DNA from: Harmothoe impar
Taxonomy: Eukaryota; Annelida; Polychaeta; Phyllodocida; Polynoidae
Length of the DNA stretch: 64,000 nucleotides
Reading direction: 5' to 3'
Assembly (NCBI GenBank): GCA_947462335.1
Contig: OX381720.1
Coordinates: 43,073,152-43,137,151 of the forward strand
In this document: positions 54,985 through 64,000 of the stretch, one piece after another
How the letters are laid out: each line of letters opens with the position of its first letter
How positions within the stretch are numbered: the stretch's first letter is position 1
The notes under the pieces: model-generated
The model's input: the letters and a program-made list of their open reading frames with translations, nothing else
What the model was told of the DNA's origin: nothing
The model's database searches: none
Position numbers and translations under genes: made by a program

Positions 54985-55944
54985 GTAACAAATGACTCGG
55001 CCCTAACTGGGTTAGTCATGTTAACTTACAAGGTTGGTCAAAATGATACTCCTATCATTCCAAGTCAAAACAGAAAAAAGAGGAAGAAGAGAGAAGGAAA
55101 AAAGGGAAGGAAAGAGGGCCCATGGAAGGGGGGGAGGAGGGGTTAACAGTCACTGGGGAATGAGGGGCCCATCCAATTCACATTTTCAAGAACCTTGTGT
55201 AATGAGAAACGATTATATTACTATAGAGGAATACAAGTTGTGACTGGCCCCTCACCCTGTCCGTTCTAAGTCCAACTGGGTTGAAGGGTTGTGCAGCATG
55301 TGTTCTGAGAGAATTATATGGGGACAGGTTACAGGGAAGCTACATATGGTGAGAACAAGGGGAGAAGCTTGGGGAGAGATTCCCAGCCTTCCACAATCTC
55401 ACATCCCCAACACACATCATCAGATTCCCCCACAAAAATGAGCATCAACATGATCATTCCCAGGACTTTCTTCAAATATCCCTAATATCTAAATATTCAC
55501 ATGTCCCTTCCACTCCCTACACAAACCCCAGGAGGTGATATGGTTATGTCATTGGTCCCTTCATGAGGTGCTATGCTTTGCTTGTGGTGCTTGGGGCCAA
55601 CAGTGGTTGACTCCAACCTACAATTTTGATGATCTAGACTTGAAATGGTGCATTTTCAGCTATTTTGGAACAAAATACATGTATATTAAGATTCTAGCTT
55701 CTATTAATTGGTTTATGAATACGTTTTTGATTGGGAAAATGTTTTGATATAAAATAATCATCTGAAGAAAATTGAGGAAATCTAGAAGTTAAATGATGTA
55801 TTCTGGTTCACTTTCCAACACATAGTATCATAACAGGAATATTGGAAAACCTCAGAAACACGAGGAGGGAGGTGAGAATGAAGCGGATATATTAAGATTA
55901 CTGCAGATCACGTTAGTTACTGCAGATCACGGTTGTACAGCCCC
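54985..55944. other. Non-coding stretch with polypurine tract
   Basis: An almost pure A/G tract spans 55069-55144 (broken only by GCCCAT), which could form triplex DNA. A direct repeat of TTACTGCAGATCACG lies at 55898-55930. No gene was recognised. Confidence 0.5.
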
Positions 55945-55981
55945 CTCCCCCCTTTTAGAGAATCCTGGATCCGCCACTGCC
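55945..55981. repeat. Solo end of a hAT-like MITE
   Basis: CCTGGATCCGCCACTGCC resembles the right TIR of common CAGTGGCGGATCCAGG elements. No matching left end was found within 2 kb. Confidence 0.4.
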
Positions 55982-56320
55982 TAGTATTGAAAAGACTAGG
56001 GTAAATTGGTAAGTATTGACTGACATAACTGAACTGGGTTAGTCGTATAGCCCATTGAGGCCGGCCAAAGAACATTTATTTTAGCCAGGGGGCCGGATTT
56101 TTTTTCAAAAATTTTCCCTGGGGACGGGGGTTTACTAAATCCCTTATAGTTAAGTCAATTATAGTCGACATCCAGCACTTCATGGTGTAGTAAATAGTCG
56201 ACATCCGGCCTGAGATGGATGTAGAGTACAGTCGACATTCGCCCTCAATGGCATAGGGAGCCAAAAAATGACTACGGTAGATGGTCAGTACTGACTAAGG
56301 ATTCTCGCATATTAACAGAA
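55982..56320. other. Non-coding stretch, nothing recognised
   Basis: TAGTCGACAT recurs three times between 56160 and 56235, but no element boundaries are visible. Confidence 0.4.
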
Positions 56321-56980
56321 CAGACCAGCGTAATTCTATGTGTCCTTCTATCTATAGTAGTGGTATTGATTAGCAGTATTCTACATAACATACATACTAT
56401 TAAAACATGCAGCATATAGCATTTAAACATGAAAGAAAGAACTTAGTGACGTCACATGAGACCAAAGATGACTCCAGCCATACACATCCTATACAAATAC
56501 GGTCTATTCTACTGCAACTTACAGTGTACTAGACAACCAGTGTACGATTAAGGGACTATTTATTGTATTCAGAAAATAGCTATCAATCCTTCTCATTTCA
56601 TAAAGATTGTTATTAAAAAGGCCCAAAAAGATAGTGTAAATAAAACAAATAGAAAGGATAAAACCGCCTACACCCTACACTGCCCCATGATTGGCCCTTA
56701 TGTGGCCATTAATTGGCCATCAAGGCATACTGAGATTGGTGTAGATTACCGAGCAGCCAATCAAGATGTCGTTATAGTAATGTCTAGACCAATGAATGGA
56801 GATGGGCTGTGCGTGTCTGGTACATTTTTGGTCTCTTGTTACGTCATTCTCTAGAGGCCTGTCCTTGTTTCTTTCATGTTTGAATGCTACATGCTGCATG
56901 TATTAACAGTATGTATGTTAGAATATTGCTAATCAATACCAATACTATAGATAGAAGGACACATAAAATGACGCTGGTCT
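56321..56980. mobile_element. 660 bp inverted-repeat MITE with arms of about 165 bp
   Basis: The left arm (CAGACCAGCG ... TATGTGTCCTTCTATCTATA ... GGTATTGATTAGCA ... ACATGCAGCAT ... GTGACGTCACATGAGACCAAA) returns inverted at 56815-56980, ending CGCTGGTCT. A GTGACGTCAC palindrome sits in the left arm. One arm of the same family lies at 13573-13790. No coding capacity. Confidence 0.8.
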
Positions 56981-59030
56981 TTCCTTTTAAAAGAATATCA
57001 GTGCGGTTCCCAAAGATCCCTTTAAAGGCCCAGCGCCCCTATATATAGAGCTGAGTACCTGTCCCGACTGTACTCTGACTGTTACTGGACGTGCAGCAAG
57101 ATCTGCGGGTTTAAAAACACAAGGTGGCATAATGGTGCATTTGATTCTATAGGTATAAAAGAGACCTATATAGTCAGCAAGCCTTGTCTGTGTCGGTGAG
57201 GGTAGGTAGTGCACCCTCAATACATTTTTGAGTCTTTCTGCTCAATTGTGAAAAGAAGATGATACTGCAATTGTGCTGATAGACCACGGATAATGTGCTG
57301 ATAAGGCAGGGAGTTAGAATACAAGTCATAATATTCCCCAAATACTGCAGAAGGAAACACTATCCCGCTATTACTTGTAAGATGATGCAAGGCTTCAGGA
57401 GGACTTGTGACTGGTGGTGAATGTAATATTGTACTGGTAATGGACGTAAAAGGCATTTTCTGACCCATAAACAGAGCTCTCTATCTCTCATCCTTTCTCC
57501 CTCTTTTACTTTGGCCGCAGGCATATTGCCTAGTCAAATAAACACGTTATATTGGCTTATGTTGAAATGGAAACATTGCTGCCATAATAAATTATCCCTG
57601 AAATGTTATTCCGCTCTAGAAATGGGATGGAAAATCCTGCACAAACAAGTATGAATTATGAACCTGATATTACAACATTTGTCTGTGGTTATCTTCAATA
57701 TTTAAATTAGCGCACTATGTATGAGGTAAACAGATGCCTATTGTCTGTATGAATAATTCATGTATGCTATTGTTGACTTTAGTAATGCGGCTACTTTGTA
57801 GGGTAAGCTCACCTATTACCTACTACCATGTATCGACCACCTACTGCATCATATTGTCAAGTTCCTATGCTACACAGAGTATTAATGCGTTTTTGGAGGT
57901 AAATTGAAGTGTTGGTTCATTCTACTATACCATTAGCCTTTCCCCATTTCCTTATTATAATATATATATATATACTGCACTGAAGTGACACTGTATGACC
58001 TGTTTTGATATGGGAGAAATCAGGAATTCTCCATAAATGCTGGACTTTAGTGCTTTTTTGTATCCATTTGTTTTCATCAATTCACTGTTTTATGGTTGTA
58101 TATGAATGGATACATATCTTATAAATATAAACTAAATGTTTTCTTATGAGAATATCTTCATAAATTTAAAAGTGATTCATGAAGACTAAGAGATTTCACC
58201 ATGAAACGACCACAATTTCACCATAAGACGACCTCTATCTACAGTGTGTTAGCTGGACACCCAAAGTAATGGTGATACCATTAGGAATTCTACATATTAT
58301 ACCTACTTTTCAATGTCCAAATGTCAAGAAAAAGCAAGATTTATCGGAAATATTGAACTAATATAATTCTGCTATCATTTGTCTAGGTAAATTGAGTTGG
58401 TCTAGATATGAATTTTGATAATTTCATATTATTCTGATTGAGTTGAGATTGGTCGACTCTAGGTCAATTTTGGTCGACATTGAGTGAAAATAGGCCATCT
58501 AAGATTTCCCCATGTAAGGGCAATAATCTACTTATAATATTGCTTATGAAATTATAAAATAGGATTAATTTCGATCTTTGCATCATTATCTGTTGTCTGG
58601 TACTGCATGGATGTTGTCTCAGCTATATTACATAAGGTTATCAAACATCTTATAATGGTCATGGAAAACTGTGACGGGAAGGGTCGACTTATTGTGAATC
58701 TACCCTAGAGCTAAGCACCGCAAACACTTGGCATTATGCCAGTGTCCTGATGTTATTAAGGATATTAAAATCAATGTCTGTATCTGAGAAATATAAATCT
58801 GGTGATGGTGTTTATTCACTAAGTGGCAGTGCATGGGTATCTTTGAATATTTGAAATATCAGAATCGATCTAGGTGCACTGATATCATGTAGGTTTGTTA
58901 TATTAGTCAGTAATGCCTAACTCAGTAAGTAAGAAAGTTCTACTGTGAATCTACAATAAACTATACACCTACAGTAGATTCTACTGTATACCTACAAAAT
59001 AGGCGACCAACTATTTACAGTGTTGGTCAT
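56981..59030. other. Long non-coding stretch, nothing recognised
   Basis: A short (TA)n run at 57959-57974 and scattered CTACAGTAGATTCTACTGTA-type palindromic words near 58970 are the only structures. Confidence 0.5.
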
Positions 59031-59038
59031 GGGGGGCA

Positions 59039-60431
59039 TTTTTTTTTGAGTTTATAAGAGTATTTATTGCACAGAGTGATTTTCAAATACAATTACATTC
59101 AAAAGAGATATTGTATCTCGTATAAGGCAGATTCGGTACAGAATAAATACATGAGTATAGAATATAATATAGTTAATTATAATTATATAGTCGAATAATT
59201 ACATGGATAGGTACATGGTTATTCAATCGCAATCTTAGGGGCAGAGGATAGTGGCCAGGCACGGGCGGGTCACCAGGCCCTTCTCTCGCTGCCTTTGGTT
59301 AAAGTGAGATACTAGTGTGGCTTTTGCCTTGTCTTTGAAGATAGTTTTGGATTTGGCTTTGCGGCATGAAATGTTCAGGTGATTCCACAGTTCGATTCCT
59401 CTATAGAGGGGACTTTTTCTAGAGCCCATTAGATTGGTCTTAGGGTACTTCAGCAGCCCTGTGTCGGTTGAGCGCATCACTCGCCCTCCCGGCGCAGGGC
59501 CCTGAAACTCTATACCCAGAGCAGAGTTATCGTGTGTACCAGCATACATGTACTTATAGAACATCAGAAGCAATTGTAAATCATATCTGACAGAAAGGTA
59601 GTCAATATTAGCATCGTGATGGAGATCAGCAATGTGATCCCTAGCTCGAGCTTTTAAACACAGGCGGAGACACTTGTTTTGAACGAGTTGTAGGCGTTTG
59701 TGTTGGGTGTTGGTCACACCGTTGAACAAATACCCACAATACTCCATCACAGGCAGTATTGTTTGCTTGTAAACTAAAGTCGCTGTTCTATTAGTCATTT
59801 TATCGCGCATTTTTCGCAGCATTACATTTCTGAAGTTGGCACTGTTCACCTGTTTACTTATTGAGTTTTCTAGGGTGAGATTATTATCTATGATTACTCC
59901 GAGGTATTCATATTGACTTACAGTCTCGAGGACCGTAGCACCCATGGCTATATTTAGTATTTGTGGTACATGTGGCTTAACATATGCAAAAGACATAACT
60001 TTGGTTTTATCAGTGTTGATACATAACCCACTAGTGGTAAACCACTCAAAAACAGCATGTGAGTCGGCTTGCAATAGTTTGCGTGCGGTTTCAAACTCGT
60101 TGTGCGAAACATAGAATACAACGTCGTCAGCATACATGATGACTTGACAGTTAGTTATGACCTCAGGTAGGGTGTTAATGTAACATATAAATAATAATGG
60201 CCCAAGTATGGACCCTTGCGGGACGCCGTAGGATATCTTAGAAGTGCTTGATACACTACTATTACAGAACACTCGTTGGGTACGGTTAGACAGGTATGCA
60301 CATAGCCAGTCGCAATATATATCTGGTAACTTAAGCTCTCTCATGCGGCTCAGCAGCTCTACATGGTGAATACAATCGAAAGCCTTCCGCACATCCAGGA
60401 AGCAAGCCAACAGAGGGCGCCCCTTGGTCAT
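59039..60431 (-). mobile_element. 5'-truncated non-LTR retrotransposon with poly(A) tail
   Basis: On the minus strand the RT frame is followed by about 190 bp of 3' UTR, an AATAAA (plus-strand TTTATT near 59069) and an A tract (plus-strand T-run 59039-59047). The 5' end lies just before RT motif A. TTGGTCAT occurs at both boundaries (59023-59030 and 60424-60431) and may be a target duplication, although 8 extra bases (GGGGGGCA) separate the left copy from the tail. Confidence 0.75.
59235..60431 (-). CDS. Non-LTR reverse transcriptase, 398 codons, N-terminally truncated
   Basis: The frame contains FLDVRKAFDCIHH (motif A, catalytic Asp about residue 13), YGVPQGSILGPLLF (residues 68-81) and MYADDVVFY (YADD at 100-103). 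Next come LCINTDKTKVM, YEYLGVIID, and a thumb/C-terminal part with LPVMEYCGYLFNG, LQLVQNKCLRLCL and a final hydrophilic region. The endonuclease and the first RT motifs of a full-length element (usually about 900-1000 aa) are missing, so it cannot retrotranspose by itself. The frame is uninterrupted and catalytic residues are kept, suggesting recent insertion. The nominal Met may come from target DNA. The clade (CR1/jockey/RTE-like) is uncertain. Confidence 0.85.
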   Translation of the reverse strand: MTKGRPLLACFLDVRKAFDCIHHVELLSRMRELKLPDIYCDWLCAYLSNRTQRVFCNSSVSSTSKISYGVPQGSILGPLLFICYINTLPEVITNCQVIMYADDVVFYVSHNEFETARKLLQADSHAVFEWFTTSGLCINTDKTKVMSFAYVKPHVPQILNIAMGATVLETVSQYEYLGVIIDNNLTLENSISKQVNSANFRNVMLRKMRDKMTNRTATLVYKQTILPVMEYCGYLFNGVTNTQHKRLQLVQNKCLRLCLKARARDHIADLHHDANIDYLSVRYDLQLLLMFYKYMYAGTHDNSALGIEFQGPAPGGRVMRSTDTGLLKYPKTNLMGSRKSPLYRGIELWNHLNISCRKAKSKTIFKDKAKATLVSHFNQRQREKGLVTRPCLATILCP

Positions 60432-61313
60432 TTATGTTGTAAAGGACTGATAATTTTGTTCAGAAAAGAAATAAGCGTGTAGCTCACAAATTACACACCA
60501 GAGAGTTGACACAGATAATTGGTCTATACATGTATCAAATTACTTTACATAATTGAGATTTTACAATTAGAGTTAACAGAAATATACCATATGAATTGAT
60601 AACCCTGTGAAAGATGTTCCTCTAGGTACATAGACATCTGTCCTGTGACAGGTAAAATATGCATACATCTCTAGCTCTACAAATGCTGCTTTGCAAAATT
60701 TCCTAGAGTAACTTCGCTCATGGGTTGTGATGTGGAGCATTTAAAGTGCTTTTGTGGAGATATAATACTTTAGCATATTGTCTTATTGACTGTCAAGGGC
60801 CAGGTTCGTTATCGTAGGTCCTGTTGTGGGTAGGACAGAATCACTTATAGTCTTTTGGTTAAAAAAGGATACCTATTGCAGCAGGTTTCTCTAGCTTTAA
60901 TTGTGGTCATTACAACAGGTCAATGCCTTTTGTTACCGAAAAGATAAAATTTGAATTTTATTTCTCTTTATTTCAAAAATACTTCTCTCATAACTTTGGT
61001 AAAGTGCAGGAAAAAGATAACATGGCATCTTTTTCATGCCATCGCGATTAATACTCATTCAGAGGGCTGCGATTGTTTCCAGGCCTTGAATCCAGGACAA
61101 TCGACAATAATTCTATAGTTTTGCGCAATTTGTTTGCTCTGCCTGACTATGGATGTTCATAATTAAATCAAGAATGTACCTTTTCAAATCTTTTCTTGTT
61201 GTGGCCGGCCCATTGAAATAGTAGGCTACCTCTCTTTTCTCATATATTTTGTGTATCATGTCACCAATGTATTCTTTCATTCTGAATTTTATATTTCAGT
61301 AGGTTTCCTCTAC
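60432..61313. other. Non-coding stretch, nothing recognised
   Basis: No gene or repeat structure is visible. Confidence 0.5.
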
Positions 61314-61486
61314 CCAGTAAAGAGAACTACATTGGTCAGACGTAAATCTACATAAACTTTTGGTCTGAACTAACTAATTTTTTTAATTTTATGAACGTCA
61401 AAACGTTATGGTTTATTTACCACTCTCAAACCTACAGGTCTGATTTACGTAGAGGTAAATCTATGTTCAACTGGGATTTAAACACA
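61314..61486. mobile_element. Small MITE with CCCAGT ends
   Basis: It runs from CCCAGTAAAGAGAACTAC to GTTCAACTGGG, with an inner inverted pair GTCAGACGTAAATCTAC / CTGATTTACGTAGAGGT. A related, more degraded piece lies at 38640-38770. Confidence 0.5.
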
Positions 61487-63650
61487 TTACATATAATTCT
61501 ACATAGACTTGTATTATATTGCAGACAAATTTACATTAACAAACAATATCCAAACAACATAACCACTATAATGTCATTTCATTCTATAGACTATATTCTT
61601 GTAGTTCAACTGAACAGCCTCACAGTATAGATCTGTTGAATAGTTTGGGCTGCAGAGAGGCTTTGCATTTCTTCTGATACCACAAATGTGGTGTCTGCTC
61701 AGTAAGATGCCATAAAACACATAATTATGTTCACGCCAAATACTTTAATCTACTCTCCTTTATGTATAAATATTCTATTGAATATGGTTTGTTTGCATGA
61801 TATTGAATTCATAATTAATGAGAATTTACTGCTTGAATGTTTGTTAAAGAGCTGCAACATTCTGCAACATAGTGCCACCTAGTTTGACATATTGCCGGAC
61901 TCCTGTATGCATACAAGTAGTGGTAGGTGACTTAATTTGAAGTTAACATAATCATACCTGTTGCCCCAAATCGTTGTCTGAGACGTGGGAAAAAATATGG
62001 TTAATTATTGTTAGCTGGGGGTCATGTATAAGAGGTTACCTGTTACATTACCAAAAACCGTCCCTTTTTTACTCCAGGGCCTTGTCAAGCATGGTTATCG
62101 AAATTATGGCCATACATGTGTTTCTTACACGACATTTAAAATAAGTTTGGCTCTTAAAGGACCCTGGAGCCTCTGGAACTGTTGAAGTAGGCGCCTCTAG
62201 CTATCAGCATCTGTGCTATTGGCAACCAGGGAAAGTCTTTAGATAATCAGTGCATCATATCAGTATACGTGCGTTAGCCAATTAGAATATATGCTAAATA
62301 TGCAATTACACCAAGGCATGTCCTGTAAGAATTCAAGAGCCGCCATTTTCAAACGTTACAGCATTGCAACATGGCACAGACAGAGGAGTTTAATTTGGAG
62401 GAACAAAATGTGTCAATATTGCTATACATCATGACAAGACGGACATGGGTAGACATCGGTGATCTGATTTGACTTGATTCTATACTATAATAAATAAAAG
62501 CTGTTAGTGGTTTGAGTTTGAGTTTGAGTTTGTTAATTGTTTTATTGACGACAATTCCGCAACAAGTTACGTCTCTCAAAAAGAGCCAATCTGTTCACAA
62601 TGCATGCTTACAATATCAATAAATCCATTGTTATACACATGTATCATCCATTCGCCAGACAACACAGGACAGAAAAAACAACATAAATCGATAGGTAGCG
62701 AAAAAGGTGGAACAACACAATGTTGTAGGTACTGGCCATGGCTAGTCGGCCCAAATTACCCAATACTTAATACACAATATACGGACGGATCCCATTAACT
62801 CATGACAATGATTTCTAACAACTTCTGTGGGATGATCAATGAGAGGAAATTGGTAGTTGAGCAGGTAAAGGTAATTAATGTCCGTGTGATAAACCACAGG
62901 GTTAAATTGAGCAGCATGCCAGACTGGTTGTTGATCATGTGTTTATTTACACCAGAGTACAAGAGTACATTAACTTTCATCATCAGATGGCCCAACTAAC
63001 TGCCCCATGTGTTTGAACATAGATAGTAGCTGACAGGGATATTCTACTGTCAGGTCTAATGGTAAACATAGCCAAGCATGCTGCTCAGTTTAAGCACGTG
63101 TGGTTAACAATACTTGTGTTAGGGTGGACTTATCCGTATGTATACTGTTTATCTTTTAAAAGTCTTATGATGTGACTATGACGACTAAAGAACACTTATT
63201 TAAAGCGTTGGGTTACTTCCAACACCATTAAAGAGCTTTCACTCATCGGTCCTGCCACTTGCGGAGTTACATAAACACTTTTTATGTAACATGGTATATA
63301 TGGCACTAAAAGAAAAAGAAACCATTTGATTCATGTTAAAATAAGCAGTTGTTACACCAGTCATAGACCACAAACTATAATCTGTACATTTACCAAGGTA
63401 AATATGAGTGCATTGTGGTAATATTCACAACATGATGTAGTTCAAAATAAAGTATAGCTACAAAAGTAAAAAAAATAACACAATTATCCTATTCTTGTGG
63501 TGAACTAGTGGTAAAGTCGGTACAACTTGTAGTAATAATTAAACTTGTTTGTTAAATATCAGTGAGTTGGACAGATGTTAGATGCTAACGTGAGGGTGTT
63601 TGATTTTCCCTGTGGGGATGAAGGGTAACAAGATAGACTGTCGAGAAGTC
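61487..63650. other. Long non-coding stretch, nothing recognised
   Basis: A short (GTTTGA)4 repeat lies at 62510-62533. Frames of up to 79 codons have no recognisable motif. Confidence 0.5.
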
Positions 63651-63669
63651 CCCGGGTCGTTATTAGGGA

Positions 63670-63830
63670 CTGTCCCATGCTGGCTCCGCCATCTTGAATA
63701 GCTGGGAGTTCCCTGCTTTTCTGCTGGCTCAACTCCTTATGTAATAGAATAGAGATTGGCGGAAGTCATGTGATCAAACAGTTAGAGGAGGAATCTATTT
63801 ATAGAATGTCACGTGACAAATGACGTCAGA
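63670..63830. promoter_or_regulatory. Cluster of transcription-factor-like sites (possible promoter/enhancer)
   Basis: The cluster contains CCGCCATCTTG (YY1-type) near 63687, the palindromic E-box GTCACGTGAC at 63808-63817, and a perfect CRE palindrome TGACGTCA at 63821-63828. It lies at the window edge, so any gene it serves would be beyond 64000. Identification rests on motif matches only. Confidence 0.35.
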
Positions 63831-64000
63831 GCGCAAAATGGTGCTATGCCCCCACAAACCTAAGAGCAGGCGACATGGGAGCGATCTTTGTTTGGCTCGA
63901 TAAACTAGGTAACAAGACGGCACCTACTGGGGTTACTGAGATGCATACAGGCCTTTGTTCACCTATATAGTTTCTCTATACAATTCGAGCATCTATCCCA

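Overview
The window looks like repeat-dense, gene-poor DNA from an animal nuclear genome, probably an invertebrate. The evidence is GT-AG introns with polypyrimidine tracts, non-LTR and Penelope-like retroelements, many tRNA-like (SINE-type) sequences, MITEs with terminal inverted repeats (TIRs), TA microsatellites, and no operon-like gene packing. I could not recognise any host single-copy gene and cannot name the species.

Layout. 0-11 kb: anonymous AT-rich DNA with a purine-rich block (0.65-1.25 kb), a diverged tandem duplication (2.65-4.6 kb), a GGGCCC-rich inverted-repeat element (6.05-7.40 kb) and a decayed reverse transcriptase (7.8-8.25 kb). 11.4-14.7 kb: a 3.35 kb element with long inverted ends, full of GTTGCTAGGCAAC-like palindromes. 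15-30 kb: tRNA-like SINE heads, small MITEs, two decayed non-LTR fragments (25.9-26.5 and 27.4-28.1 kb) and low-complexity runs. 30.4-32.9 kb: a near-intact Penelope-like ORF (reverse transcriptase plus GIY-YIG) with one premature stop, followed 0.5 kb downstream by a hammerhead-ribozyme core. 33.6-36.2 kb: a perfect 26 bp hairpin and two TIR elements.

The centrepiece is 39.3-50.3 kb. Here a spliced minus-strand gene, which I model as about 1,371 codons over five coding exons, encodes a transposase-like protein with an acidic-residue core ([30 protein letters not shown]) and a C-terminal chromo/SH3-like domain. It lies between two clusters of a 22 bp motif (GGTGACTCCGAGACCGAAA followed by TAA; 14 copies in both orientations). 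One cluster sits inside a highly homogeneous 381 bp satellite array. I interpret the whole as a large, poorly described DNA transposon whose motifs are candidate transposase-binding sites. A Tigger/pogo-like MITE is nested in one intron, and an alternative 3' exon could give a short, core-less protein.

50.8-64 kb: a 62 bp minisatellite with a clean MITE insertion and its empty site, CCCAGTGGG-type MITEs, an inverted-repeat MITE at 56.3-57.0 kb, a 5'-truncated non-LTR retrotransposon with poly(A) (59.0-60.4 kb), and a possible regulatory cluster (E-box, CRE, YY1-like) near the right edge. All assignments come from reading the sequence; no database search was possible.
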